NCBI GenBank assembly: GCA_012839355.1
Contig: DUNK01000033.1
Coordinates: 48,213 to 112,212, forward strand
Direction of reading: 5' to 3'
Source: Acholeplasma sp.
GTDB taxonomy: Bacteria > Bacillota_I > Bacilli_A > Acholeplasmatales > UBA5453
Length of the DNA: 64,000 nucleotides
The notes under the pieces were generated by a model. That model did no database searches. It saw only the letters and a list, made by a program, of their open reading frames with translations, and had not been told where the DNA came from. The translations under genes were made by a program, and so were the position numbers. Shown in pieces: positions 31,453 through 42,078 of this stretch (position 1 is its first letter; each line of letters starts with the position of its first letter).

Positions 31453-33520
31453 TTTTTATTCATATTTAGATGGTTTTAATGAAATAACTTTAATCGTCCC
31501 AAATAGTATATATAAAGACCATAAAAGGTTTCATTTAGAGGCGGAAAATTTTACTACTGAACTTATTATCTATGCTATAATTCCGCTTGGCAATGAAACT
31601 AAATACCAATGTGGTATTGATGATACTATTTTGTTAAATGAATCTTATGTTGTAGTGGATGAGGATGATAATCGCTCGTTTTTAAGGATGGGTAAAGTTG
31701 TTAGGACTGAACTATTTGATATGCTGTATGTTAGTGATGGGAACGATTATGGTTTTGTTTATTCAAAAGAAAAAACGAAGTTTAAGGTTTGGAGTCCTGT
31801 TGCGAAAGAAATAGAATTAGAGTTAGTAAAAAAAGATGGAAGTCGTGAGTTTATTGATTTACGCTATTTAACTACTGGTAATTGGCAAGCAGTTGTTTAT
31901 GAAGACTTAGAAGGCGTTAAGTATCGTTATCGAGTTAGAGTTAATGAATCGTTTAAAACTACTACAGATCCTTACGCGATTGCTTCAACTGCAAATGGCG
32001 AATATAACTATGTTGTAGATAAGAAGAAGTTTAGAAAGTTTAAACATCCAAAACCAGAGTTTAGCGGTAAGTCAGTGGATGCAATTATTTATGAAGCCTC
32101 AATTAGAGATTTAACTAGTTCTAAAACATCTAAAGCAGTTAATAAGGGTAAGTTTAAAGGTTTATTAGAAAATCATAAAAATGAAGGAATTAATTATATT
32201 GCTTCACTTGGTGTAACCCATATTCAGTTATTACCAATTTATGATTTTGAAGGTGTTGATGAAAAAGATCAATTTAAAAGATATAACTGGGGTTATAACC
32301 CAAGTCAATATAATGTTGTTGAAGGTTCATTTGCGACTGATCCAGATGATCCATATAAGAGAATTAATGAGTTAATTGAATTAATTGATTATATTCACTC
32401 AAAAGGAATGAGAGTGAGCATGGATGTTGTTTATAACCATGTTTATAATGTCAAAACATTTTCTATGGAAGCTTTCGTGCCAGGCTATACTTTTAGATAT
32501 GATGAAAGTGGTATGCGAACTACTATTAGCGGTTGTAATAATGATGTTGCAACTGAAAGAGGGAAAATACATAGATTTATTGTTAATTCAGTCAAACATT
32601 GGATGGAAACATATAACATCTCAGCCTTTAGATTTGATTTAATGGGATTAATTGATATAGAAACGATGAATAAAGTTGTTACTGAAGCGAAAGCTATTGA
32701 CCCTGATGTTTTAATTTATGGTGAAGGTTGGAATATGCCAAGCAATATTCCAAAAAGCCATCGCGCTAATATGACTAATTCAAGATTTATGCCTAACATT
32801 GCCTTCTTTAATGATAGATTTAGAGAGTTAATTAAAGGTGGTACATTTAATAATATTTTAGGTTATGCGATGGGCGGGCAAGTTAAGAGAAGCGATTTAT
32901 ATTATTTATATACAGGTAGTTCATTGGATAAATATTTATTATCTAGTCCAACTCAATCGTTGAACTATGTTGAGTGTCACGATAATCATACATTTTATGA
33001 TAGAATTAAATTATTAAATAAAGATTTAACAGAAGAACAGATTAAAGATTATGCAAGACTAGCGATGGGAGTTGTGATACTTTCACAAGGCATGCCGTTT
33101 ATCCACGCAGGTCAAGAGTTTTTAAGAACTAAACAAGGAGTTGAAAACTCATACCGTCATCCAGACTCAATTAATGAGATTGACTGGGAGTTAAGAGACA
33201 AACATCAAGATTTAGTTAATACAACAAAAGATTTAATTACTTTAAGAAAGACATATAAAGTCTTTAGATTAGATACTAACGCAAGAATTAGAAAACAAAT
33301 AAAAATAGTTGATACACATGCATATGAGAAAACAAGTCAATTTATTTTAAGTGATTTAAATAAAGAAATTAGGTTGTTTTTTAAAAACGATTATGTAAAA
33401 GAATTGTTAACAGTTGAAAGAGACTATAAACTTATTTTTGATGGTTATAAGATAGTTGAATCAACTGAACATGAACTTTATGTAGAAAAACCTGGAACAT
33501 ATATATTTTTAAAGGAGTAA
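31442..33520 (+). CDS. pulA: Type I pullulanase
   Basis: YNWGYNPSQYNVVEGSFATDP, MDVVYNHVY, FRFDLMGLID. Confidence 0.93.
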   Translation: MKNDFYSYLDGFNEITLIVPNSIYKDHKRFHLEAENFTTELIIYAIIPLGNETKYQCGIDDTILLNESYVVVDEDDNRSFLRMGKVVRTELFDMLYVSDGNDYGFVYSKEKTKFKVWSPVAKEIELELVKKDGSREFIDLRYLTTGNWQAVVYEDLEGVKYRYRVRVNESFKTTTDPYAIASTANGEYNYVVDKKKFRKFKHPKPEFSGKSVDAIIYEASIRDLTSSKTSKAVNKGKFKGLLENHKNEGINYIASLGVTHIQLLPIYDFEGVDEKDQFKRYNWGYNPSQYNVVEGSFATDPDDPYKRINELIELIDYIHSKGMRVSMDVVYNHVYNVKTFSMEAFVPGYTFRYDESGMRTTISGCNNDVATERGKIHRFIVNSVKHWMETYNISAFRFDLMGLIDIETMNKVVTEAKAIDPDVLIYGEGWNMPSNIPKSHRANMTNSRFMPNIAFFNDRFRELIKGGTFNNILGYAMGGQVKRSDLYYLYTGSSLDKYLLSSPTQSLNYVECHDNHTFYDRIKLLNKDLTEEQIKDYARLAMGVVILSQGMPFIHAGQEFLRTKQGVENSYRHPDSINEIDWELRDKHQDLVNTTKDLITLRKTYKVFRLDTNARIRKQIKIVDTHAYEKTSQFILSDLNKEIRLFFKNDYVKELLTVERDYKLIFDGYKIVESTEHELYVEKPGTYIFLKE

Positions 33521-33524
33521 GGAA

Positions 33525-34430
33525 ATGAAACTAGAAGGTAAAGTAGAAAATATGAATATTGGCGAAGACTTTTTTAATTGTAATATTAGTACTGCAGATG
33601 GTACAAAATACAATATTAAACTGACAAAAGAACAAGCCGCAGAAATTAAAATAAACAAAGTTTATCTTTTTGAGGTAGAAGAAACTCTTAATCATAATAA
33701 TAAGACTCAATATATTTTAAATGACTTTCAGGATTTAATTGAAAGTATTGATGATTTTTTAGAGATTAAAGAAAAACTGAGAAATTATTATAATTTTTCT
33801 GAACTACCAGTTAAAGATATTAAAAAGAAAATAGAATCGTATTTAAACCAAATCGAAAACAAAATAATTAAAGAAATAACAACTAATCTTTATAATCGTC
33901 ATCAAAAGAACTTTTACATATATCCTGCAGCAGTAAGGTTTCATCATGCATATATAGGTGGATTAAGCCATCACACGAAAACGATGTTAAGAATTGCCGA
34001 AGGGATATTAGAAGTTTATGATTTTATCAATAAAGATTTAGTTTATGCAGGAATTATTTTACATGATTTATGTAAAGTAGTTGAACTTGGTGGTTTTGAA
34101 GCGGAAGAATATTCAGTAGAAGGTCAATTAATTGGTCATTTAGTAATGATTAGTCAAGAGTTAGTAGTAGAAGCCGCGCGACTTGGCTATGAAGATAGCG
34201 AAGAAGTATTAATGCTTAATCATATATTATTAAGCCATCACGGACTACCTAATTTTGGTTCAGCAAGAAGACCTCAAACAGCAGAAGCACTTCTCGTTTG
34301 GTACATTGATACAATAGATTCAAAATTTGCGGTCATCGGTGAAGAGTTAAAAGAAATAAAAGAAGGCGAGTTTACTGGTAATATTAGTGTAGCAGACAGA
34401 ATGAAGTTTTATAAAAATAAAATTAAGTAA
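33525..34430 (+). CDS. yhaM: YhaM-like 3'-5' exoribonuclease (HD domain)
   Basis: HHAYIGGLSHHTKTMLRIAEGI, ILHDLCKV HD motif. Confidence 0.88.
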   Translation: MKLEGKVENMNIGEDFFNCNISTADGTKYNIKLTKEQAAEIKINKVYLFEVEETLNHNNKTQYILNDFQDLIESIDDFLEIKEKLRNYYNFSELPVKDIKKKIESYLNQIENKIIKEITTNLYNRHQKNFYIYPAAVRFHHAYIGGLSHHTKTMLRIAEGILEVYDFINKDLVYAGIILHDLCKVVELGGFEAEEYSVEGQLIGHLVMISQELVVEAARLGYEDSEEVLMLNHILLSHHGLPNFGSARRPQTAEALLVWYIDTIDSKFAVIGEELKEIKEGEFTGNISVADRMKFYKNKIK

Positions 34431-34440
34431 AATAAAAATA

Positions 34441-34476
34441 AAAAAACTTGGAATTTGCGTTCCAAGTTTTTTATTA
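34441..34476. terminator. Bidirectional terminator
   Basis: AAAAAAACTTGGAA/TTCCAAGTTTTTT. Confidence 0.8.
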
Positions 34477-34489
34477 TTATCAATTATTA

Positions 34490-37387
34490 TTAACCAAATA
34501 GGTCAAACCAATCTGCGTAAATTTCTAAGAATAATTCGTTGTCTTCGTTATATTCTAAGAATTGTCTCATGTTGACATCTAATACACCGTCTAATTTAAC
34601 AGTTGATTGTGGGTTTGCGTAAGTATAGTTTGTTTCTTTAAGTAATTTATATAGTAAGAACATCTTAGTGTAATTACTTTCATACTTAGTTTTAATAGGT
34701 GTTAAATAATTGTTTAATGCAGATAGTACATCGTTAGGGAGTGATACAACACCACGATCTGTAGTAGATTCATACATGAATATTCTTGCTTGGTTAACTG
34801 AGATGTCATCATCAGCGCTATAAGCATCTAAGATAACTTCGTTACCTTCTCGGTCTTTAACCTTAATTTCTTCAAAGATCTTTAAGCTCTCTTCATCTTC
34901 ACTATCAATATAAGTATCATCTTCATAAGTGAACTTAGCGCTCTTCGCAACATCTCCACCTGTAACTAAGATTAAGTGCCATCCGAAGGATGTTTCTAAT
35001 ACGCCTAAGTTTTCTTCGTCACCATCATAACTAAGTGGTTTATCATCTAATAATTGTGTTGGGAATTTTTTATCAACATCATAATATTCCGCTTTAATTT
35101 CTCCGTGTAAGTGGTGTAAGCGAGCGAAGAAATCTTTATCCCAGCCACTGTCACTATCAGGATAGTTAGCTGTATGGTTAATATCACCTAAGTCTTCAAA
35201 TTTTAAGAAGAATCCATAACGCTTATATTTTGCCCATGTGCATTCTGGTCTATATTCGATGTTTTCATCAGCATCGCATAAGTCAGTTCTAAACTTAGTA
35301 GAATCATTGAAGTCACTTACAACGCTTCTTAATCCTGCCGCGAAGCTTGAATGCTTACTAGCTCTATCGTGGATTAGTTGCATTAATTCAACAACCATTT
35401 CTTTATAAGTTGCGATTTGAACTTCTGTTAATGTTTTAAAGAAATCTTCAGGATTATCTGGTTCATCATCTTCATCCATATCAACATAGATTAATAAGTG
35501 AGAAGAAGAGATTGTGAAGAATTGATTTCTTAATCTATTAGCCACTGCGGCAAATTTTTCATAAGCAACATCTCCATAAAATCTTTCATAATCCATATAG
35601 AATAAACGTTCTAGTTCGTTTCTAATATAAACTCTTTCAACTGCTTCCTCGATAGTTTCGCTATTGAATGACAAACGTAAGAAGTTTTTTCTACCCATAC
35701 TTGCAGGCATACCGCTTTGTTCATAACCGTTTTGGCTAAATTCTCTAATGACGTTCTCAACGTTATCTTTATATTCTTTCTTCATTTCATCAGTGATTTT
35801 TTCCATATAATCACTATTAAGTAGAATCTGTCTAACTGCCATATCCATAGCGATGTTTGGGCCAATCTTAGCTTCTAACTCTTCGTATAAGTCATCAACT
35901 AAAATTTCTTTATCATCAACTTTTACAACTACAGTATTACTATTTTTCTTACTTAAAGTTGCAGGAACTTCTTCACGTTTAAGGTGTAAATAAAGAACCT
36001 CATCATAAACAACAATTTTAGCTTCTTTTAATAAATCTTTAAATTTAGTTGAAATATAAGTGCTTGATAATTTTGATTTTGCGATTTCATCATAATATTC
36101 TTGAGCATAGTCAGTTAAAGTTTCTTCAGTTTCATCTGTATAAATAATCAACTCATCATCTTCGTTTAAATATGCTTTGATATCTTCGTTATGATCCTTA
36201 AGTTTAAATGAAAGGAAATAATAGTTTCCATAGTTACGAGGAGAAGCAGTATATCTTGTACCATCTTCCTCTGTGCTTAAAGTGTCATAGATATATGTTC
36301 TTAATGAACTTTGAGCACTTGGATAATCATCATAAAGTTTTGTAAATTGACCTAAATTTTCTTCATCATCATTAACTAATTCAGGAGCATTTAACACATC
36401 TTCAACTGTTGAGTATAAATTAGTATCAACTTCTGCTTTATAAGGATAAACGAAGTTATAAATTTCAAAGAATTTAACAAGTACTTCATCAAGTGTTAAT
36501 GAAACATCAGCGTGTTCAACTGGTTCTCTAGTTGGGTTTACAACATACTTGTCATAGTATTCTTGGTGTTCAGATTCTGATAAACTACCATTTTTATCTT
36601 CTAAGTCAAGTTCTACTAAAACATCTCTTGCATAACCTTCAACAACATCAACTCTTGGGTTTGGAACTAAATACCATTTTGAACGATATGATTTTAAGTT
36701 AAAATGTCTTAATGTTTGGTTTGCTTCATAACTATTAGTAAAGCGAATATTAATTGAACTTAAAGGATATTTCTTTTCTACTTCATTTTTGTAGTAGTTT
36801 TGAAGAGCATCTTTAACATCAATATAATAATCTGATTTTTCATCTAAAATTTCTTCATCCAATAATTTTTGAGCATGAATCTTTTTCGCAACATCGATAA
36901 TATAGAAATCAAGAATTACTTGACTATGTTCAGTAAAATTAACCGTATCAACATCAGTTGGGTTAATAACTACTCCTTCTAAGTACAATAAGTCAACGAA
37001 TTTCGCAACAAGTTTGTTGATGTCTTCGTCTTTCATTTCTTTTAATTCATCGATATCATCTTCAAAAAAGATTTTATCATTAACGATATCAACAAAATCA
37101 TCTTTATAGTTAGCTTTGTTTTCGTTAATTGTTTCAATTTCATCAGCCAAAATTAGGCGATAAATCATTTTTTCGAGAACGCTTATTTCGTTTGTTCTCA
37201 TTTCCTTGTATAGCTCTTTTTTAGTGATCTTATAACCATCGCCTGATAGATATACAGTCTCATCTAAAGATCCATAAGGAATTTTTTTCGTGCTACCCTT
37301 ACAAGCTGCTAATGCAAATCCTGCTATTAGTACAATAATAAGAGCTACAACTTTCTTCAATAAATATTTTGTTTTCACCTTTTTCAC
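34490..37387 (-). CDS. Large PrsA/SurA-like lipoprotein foldase, 965 aa
   Basis: Lipobox VLIAGFALAAC; SurA_N-like DETVYLSGDGYKITKKELYKEM; PPIC-like NLGVLETSFGWHLILV. Confidence 0.7.
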   Translation of the reverse strand: MKKVKTKYLLKKVVALIIVLIAGFALAACKGSTKKIPYGSLDETVYLSGDGYKITKKELYKEMRTNEISVLEKMIYRLILADEIETINENKANYKDDFVDIVNDKIFFEDDIDELKEMKDEDINKLVAKFVDLLYLEGVVINPTDVDTVNFTEHSQVILDFYIIDVAKKIHAQKLLDEEILDEKSDYYIDVKDALQNYYKNEVEKKYPLSSINIRFTNSYEANQTLRHFNLKSYRSKWYLVPNPRVDVVEGYARDVLVELDLEDKNGSLSESEHQEYYDKYVVNPTREPVEHADVSLTLDEVLVKFFEIYNFVYPYKAEVDTNLYSTVEDVLNAPELVNDDEENLGQFTKLYDDYPSAQSSLRTYIYDTLSTEEDGTRYTASPRNYGNYYFLSFKLKDHNEDIKAYLNEDDELIIYTDETEETLTDYAQEYYDEIAKSKLSSTYISTKFKDLLKEAKIVVYDEVLYLHLKREEVPATLSKKNSNTVVVKVDDKEILVDDLYEELEAKIGPNIAMDMAVRQILLNSDYMEKITDEMKKEYKDNVENVIREFSQNGYEQSGMPASMGRKNFLRLSFNSETIEEAVERVYIRNELERLFYMDYERFYGDVAYEKFAAVANRLRNQFFTISSSHLLIYVDMDEDDEPDNPEDFFKTLTEVQIATYKEMVVELMQLIHDRASKHSSFAAGLRSVVSDFNDSTKFRTDLCDADENIEYRPECTWAKYKRYGFFLKFEDLGDINHTANYPDSDSGWDKDFFARLHHLHGEIKAEYYDVDKKFPTQLLDDKPLSYDGDEENLGVLETSFGWHLILVTGGDVAKSAKFTYEDDTYIDSEDEESLKIFEEIKVKDREGNEVILDAYSADDDISVNQARIFMYESTTDRGVVSLPNDVLSALNNYLTPIKTKYESNYTKMFLLYKLLKETNYTYANPQSTVKLDGVLDVNMRQFLEYNEDNELFLEIYADWFDLFG

Positions 37388-37562
37388 TCCTTGATAAAAA
37401 AATTACAGCATTTATAATATAACATAGTTATAATATGAATGCAACGCTTTCTTTCTACTTTTCTAGATGAATTTTAAAACTTCATCCAAACTATATGATA
37501 CCAAATTTCTTAATCTTTATCAAAACAATAAGTAATATGTTAGAATATTTATAGGTGGTTTT

Positions 37563-38333
37563 ATGAAATTTTATGTAATTGCATCTAGTTCTAAAGGAAA
37601 TGTAAGTTATTTAGAGACGGGCAATAAAAAGATTTTAATTGATGCAGGAATCAGTTATACAAAAATTAAAAAAGCATTAAAAGATATAGGCGTAAATATA
37701 AAACATGTTACAGATATTTTTATTACACATGAACATAGTGATCATGTTAAGGGTTTAAAGGTGTTAATGAGATATATAAGTCCTAAACTTCATATGTCAT
37801 TAGGAACGAAAGAAGCACTACAACTATCTGATGATGAAGTTAATGTGATAGGCGCATTTGAAGAGTTTATAATAGAAGATTTGAATGTTTTACCACTACC
37901 TTTATCTCATGATGCACGTGAGCCGTTAGGTTTTTTATTTTCTAATGCTAAATCTAAAATTGTTTATATAACTGATACAGGTTATTTAAGTAAAGGAGTT
38001 TTAGAAAGAATAGAAAACGCAACCTTATATTATTTAGAAACTAATCATGACCCATATTTATTAACGAATTCTACTAGACCTTATTATTTAATTAATAGAA
38101 TATTAAATGAAAAAGGGCATTTATCTAATTATGATGCGGCTTATTATTTTTCAAAACTTATCGGTAAAGAGACAACGCACTTAATCCACGCTCATGTGAG
38201 TGAAGAGTGTAATACGAGTGAGCATATAGAAAAAACATATATTGAAGTTTTAAAAGCGCAAAAAGTAGATTTTTCTAATGTAACATTTATTGAAGCTAAG
38301 CCAGATGAACCGTTAGAGGTAATAGAGTTATGA
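37563..38333 (+). CDS. YycJ/WalJ-like metallo-beta-lactamase fold protein
   Basis: SSSKGNVSYLETGNKKILIDAGIS, ITHEHSDHVKG. Confidence 0.9.
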   Translation: MKFYVIASSSKGNVSYLETGNKKILIDAGISYTKIKKALKDIGVNIKHVTDIFITHEHSDHVKGLKVLMRYISPKLHMSLGTKEALQLSDDEVNVIGAFEEFIIEDLNVLPLPLSHDAREPLGFLFSNAKSKIVYITDTGYLSKGVLERIENATLYYLETNHDPYLLTNSTRPYYLINRILNEKGHLSNYDAAYYFSKLIGKETTHLIHAHVSEECNTSEHIEKTYIEVLKAQKVDFSNVTFIEAKPDEPLEVIEL

Positions 38334-38776
38334 AAATATATATAATTGCAGTTGGTAAAGTTAAAAATAAAAGTTATCTTGAAGAAATTGATAATTATAT
38401 TAAACAGCTTCCATACCCTTTTATAATACATGAGGTAAAAGATGAGCCGGTCAAAGAAGGTATGGTAAGAGAAAAAGATAATATAATAAAGAAGATACCT
38501 AAAGATAGTTATGTAATTTGTCTAGATAGAAAAGGAAAAGAATTTGATTCAATTAAGTTTGCAAGCCATTTAGAAAACTTAATTACAACAAGTAAGAAAG
38601 ATATAGTATTTATTATTGGTGGATCATATGGCATTCATAAAGACTTGTTAAATGCTGCTGATGAGAAACTTTCTTTTTCTAAATTCACTTTTCCACATCA
38701 ATTGATGAGATTAATATTAGTTGAACAAATTTATCGTGCGTTTAAAATAATGGAAAATCATCCATATCATAAGTGA
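38330..38776 (+). CDS. rlmH: 23S rRNA m3Psi1915 methyltransferase RlmH
   Basis: FIIGGSYGIHKDLL, LSFSKFTFPHQLMRLILVEQIYRAFKI. Confidence 0.95.
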   Translation: MKIYIIAVGKVKNKSYLEEIDNYIKQLPYPFIIHEVKDEPVKEGMVREKDNIIKKIPKDSYVICLDRKGKEFDSIKFASHLENLITTSKKDIVFIIGGSYGIHKDLLNAADEKLSFSKFTFPHQLMRLILVEQIYRAFKIMENHPYHK

Positions 38777-38783
38777 GGTTATA

Positions 38784-39437
38784 ATGATTAAATATGTTTT
38801 TTGGGACTTTAATGGGACCATTTTAGATGATAGAATTCTTTGTTGGGAACTATTAAATGAACTTTTAAAAATGGAAAATAAAGAAGAGATAAGTTATGAA
38901 AAATATTTAGATGTGTTTGGTTTTCCGATTAAAGAATATTATAAAAAAGCAGGGATTGAATTTAAGCATCAAACATTTGAAGAAATGGGCGATTATTTTA
39001 TTAGAAAATATCAACCATTAAGTCTCGAACAATCGCTCTATGAAGGTGTTGAAAAGACGCTTAAAACACTAAAAGAAATGGGAGTCAGCAATATCTGTTT
39101 ATCCGCTTCACAAACCGATAATTTAAAAGAACAGTTAAGGCATTTTAAGATTGATAAATACTTTACTGAAATACTTGGTACAGATAATGTTTTAGCGGTT
39201 GGAAAAAGAGATGTGGCGAAGAGTTATATTTTAGAAAACAAGATTGAAAATAGTGAGTGTTTGTTAGTTGGAGATACAGACGCTGATTATAATCTCGCGA
39301 AGAGTTTAGGGTTTGTTCCGGTTTTATTTCTTAATGGTCATCAGTCAAAAAACAAACTAGAAAAATTAGATACGACGACTATTAATAAAATAGAAGAAAT
39401 AATAAAGATAGTAGAAGGGAAGGAAGCAAGAAAATGA
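38784..39437 (+). CDS. HAD family hydrolase (phosphoglycolate phosphatase-like)
   Basis: FWDFNGTILDD, LVGDTDADYNLAKSLG. Confidence 0.85.
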   Translation: MIKYVFWDFNGTILDDRILCWELLNELLKMENKEEISYEKYLDVFGFPIKEYYKKAGIEFKHQTFEEMGDYFIRKYQPLSLEQSLYEGVEKTLKTLKEMGVSNICLSASQTDNLKEQLRHFKIDKYFTEILGTDNVLAVGKRDVAKSYILENKIENSECLLVGDTDADYNLAKSLGFVPVLFLNGHQSKNKLEKLDTTTINKIEEIIKIVEGKEARK

Positions 39438-39946
39438 GAATGTTTTTTAAAGATTTTAAAGCGTTTATTATGAGAGGAAATGTTTTGGATTTAGCTGTTG
39501 GTATGATTATTGGTGCAGCTTTCAATGCGATTGTTAAAAGTTTAGTTAACGACATTCTAATGCCTGTAATTGGTCTTGCATATCAAGGAGATGTGTCAAG
39601 TCAATATTGGGTTTTAAGAGGAACGGCAGCGGTTGATGGTGCTGGTAATTTAGTATTATCTGATGGTGCAGTTTTAATGTACTGGGGAAGATTTCTTCAA
39701 AACATCATTGATTTTTTAATTATTGGTTTAACATTATTTATTATTGTTAGATTAGCAGTAAGATTCCAAAAACTCCGTGAAGAAAAGAGAAAGGAACTTT
39801 TAAGAAAAATCCGTGCTGGCGAAGAGTTAACAGAAGCTGAAGAAAAAGAAACTGAAGAAACAATCCTAGAAGTGAGCGAAGAGATTTTACTTTTAAGAGA
39901 GATTAGAGACAGTCTACAAAAAGACAAAGCAGTTCAAAAAGAGTAA
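39434..39946 (+). CDS. mscL: Large-conductance mechanosensitive channel MscL
   Basis: FKAFIMRGNVLDLAVGMIIGAAFNAIVKSLVNDILMPVIG. Confidence 0.96.
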   Translation: MRMFFKDFKAFIMRGNVLDLAVGMIIGAAFNAIVKSLVNDILMPVIGLAYQGDVSSQYWVLRGTAAVDGAGNLVLSDGAVLMYWGRFLQNIIDFLIIGLTLFIIVRLAVRFQKLREEKRKELLRKIRAGEELTEAEEKETEETILEVSEEILLLREIRDSLQKDKAVQKE

Positions 39947-40034
39947 TTAGTTTTAAATTGTATTAAGTGTTTTAATGTGATAAAATAAACGAAAGTTTAT
40001 TTGATAAAACAAGTAGTTGAGGAGCGACTTTTTT

Positions 40035-41039
40035 ATGATTGTACAAATGAAAAAATATGCAACTGAAAAAGAAATTAAAAAATTAGTTGATTTTTTAACT
40101 GAAAGAGGTTTTAGTGTGAAAGATATCTCAAGCGAAGAAATTAAGATGTTTGGGGTAGTTGGCGATACTATGAATCTCAATGTTTCGCATATTGAAGCAT
40201 TTGAAGGAGTTTATAAAGTTCACAAAATTCAAAAAACATATAGACTTGCAAGTAGAGATTATAAAAAAGAAGACACAATCATTAAAGTAAAAGAAGGCTT
40301 AACTATCGGTGGTGGATCTTTTCAAATAATTGCTGGGCCTTGTGCGGTTGAAGATAAAGAGACTATGATTGAAATCGCTGAAAATCTTAGAGATAATAAT
40401 GTAAAAATGATTAGAGGCGGTGTTTTTAAACCAAGAACTTCACCTTACTCATTCCAAGGTTTAGGAATTGCGGGATTAAAGATGTTAAAAGAAGTAGCAG
40501 ACAAGTATAATTTAGTTGTTGTTACAGAAGTGATTAGTCCTGAACAAGTAGATTTGATTAAAGATTATGTAGATATTTATCAGGTTGGGACAAGAAACAT
40601 GCAAAACTATCCACTTTTAAAAGTTTTAGGTGCACAGAAAAAACCTGTAATTATTAAAAGAGGAATGTCGGCAACAATCGAAGAATGGCTTTTAAGCGCA
40701 GAGTATGTTTTAGAAGGCGGGAACCCGAATGTTATTCTTTGCGAAAGAGGAATTAGAACCTTTGAAAGATATACGAGAAACACGCTTGATATTACCGCCG
40801 TCTTAGCGGTTAAAGAATTATCACATTTACCAGTGATGGTTGATCCATCTCACGCTAGTGGTAAATATGAGATGATTGAAAAACTAAGTTTGGCTAGTTT
40901 AGTCGTTGGTGCTGATGGAATAATGGTTGAGATTCATCCTCATCCAGAAAAAGCCTATTCTGATGGTGCACAATCTTTAAAATTGCATAAGTTTAACAGT
41001 CTTGTAAAAGAAGTAAACAGATTAAAAAAAGTTCTTTGA
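40035..41039 (+). CDS. aroF: DAHP synthase with N-terminal ferredoxin-like domain
   Basis: IIAGPCAVEDKETM, GGVFKPRTSPYSFQGLG; ATG at 40035. Confidence 0.94.
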   Translation: MIVQMKKYATEKEIKKLVDFLTERGFSVKDISSEEIKMFGVVGDTMNLNVSHIEAFEGVYKVHKIQKTYRLASRDYKKEDTIIKVKEGLTIGGGSFQIIAGPCAVEDKETMIEIAENLRDNNVKMIRGGVFKPRTSPYSFQGLGIAGLKMLKEVADKYNLVVVTEVISPEQVDLIKDYVDIYQVGTRNMQNYPLLKVLGAQKKPVIIKRGMSATIEEWLLSAEYVLEGGNPNVILCERGIRTFERYTRNTLDITAVLAVKELSHLPVMVDPSHASGKYEMIEKLSLASLVVGADGIMVEIHPHPEKAYSDGAQSLKLHKFNSLVKEVNRLKKVL

Positions 41040-41055
41040 TAAAGGAGGAGTTACA

Positions 41056-42078
41056 ATTAAAAAGTTAAGTATTGAAACTAAATTTTATAAATACGATATT
41101 TTTATGGGTAACTCTTTAAAAATTGAAGAGTTTTTTTTAAATTATAAAAAGAACACTTTATTTATTATCACAGATAAAAACATTTATGAAATATACGAAA
41201 ACTATTTAAAAGAAAGATTTAAAGAATTTAAATTTCATTTAATAGTTATTGAACCAGGTGAACAATCAAAAACATTAACTGTTTATGAAAAAACTATTAA
41301 TGAATTAATGAAAAAAGAAATGAAAAAAACAGATTTAATAATCGCTTTTGGTGGAGGAGTAGTTGGAGATTTAGCAGGTTTTATTGCGGGGACTATTTTT
41401 AGAGGCGTGAGATTCGTTAATATACCTACAACATTATTATCAATGTGTGATAGTTCTATAGGTGGTAAAACAGGGATAGATTTAACTTATGGGAAAAACT
41501 TGTTAGGAGTTTATAAACAGCCTGAGTTTGTTCTTATTGATACAAGATATTTAGAAACACTTAAAAGAGAAGAATATGAAAGTGCGATGGCAGAAGTTAT
41601 TAAAGTAGGTTTAATTAAATCAAAAGAATTAATAGATTATTTATTAGAAGAAAAGATAGATAATTTAAAGATGATTCAAATGGCTGTAAAGATTAAAAAA
41701 GAAATTGTCGAAGAAGATCCATATGAAGAAAATAAAAGAATGCTACTTAACTTTGGTCATACATTTGGCCATGCAATAGAAAGTTATCACAACTATGAAA
41801 TTAAGCATGGGTACTCTGTCGCAAAAGGGATGGACTTAGCAATCAAGTATGGAATTAAAATAAACAAAACAAATAAAGAAGTAGAAGTTGTTTTAAATAA
41901 GTTATATAAAAAGTTTAAGTTAGAAAAATTCACAGGAGATTCCAATAAATATTTAAGTAAAATAAAGTATGATAAAAAGAATAAAGATGATGATTTAAAC
42001 TTTGTTGTAATTGCCGAATTGGGCAGAGCGAAAATAATAAAAATAAAGGAGGAGGATTTAAATGATTTATCAAGTTAA
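41056..42078 (+). CDS. aroB: 3-dehydroquinate synthase, probable ATT start
   Basis: AFGGGVVGDLAGFIAGTIFRGVRFVNIPTTLLSMCDSSIGGKTGID; AAAGGAGGAG SD 5 nt before in-frame ATT. Confidence 0.92.
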   Translation: MKKLSIETKFYKYDIFMGNSLKIEEFFLNYKKNTLFIITDKNIYEIYENYLKERFKEFKFHLIVIEPGEQSKTLTVYEKTINELMKKEMKKTDLIIAFGGGVVGDLAGFIAGTIFRGVRFVNIPTTLLSMCDSSIGGKTGIDLTYGKNLLGVYKQPEFVLIDTRYLETLKREEYESAMAEVIKVGLIKSKELIDYLLEEKIDNLKMIQMAVKIKKEIVEEDPYEENKRMLLNFGHTFGHAIESYHNYEIKHGYSVAKGMDLAIKYGIKINKTNKEVEVVLNKLYKKFKLEKFTGDSNKYLSKIKYDKKNKDDDLNFVVIAELGRAKIIKIKEEDLNDLSS

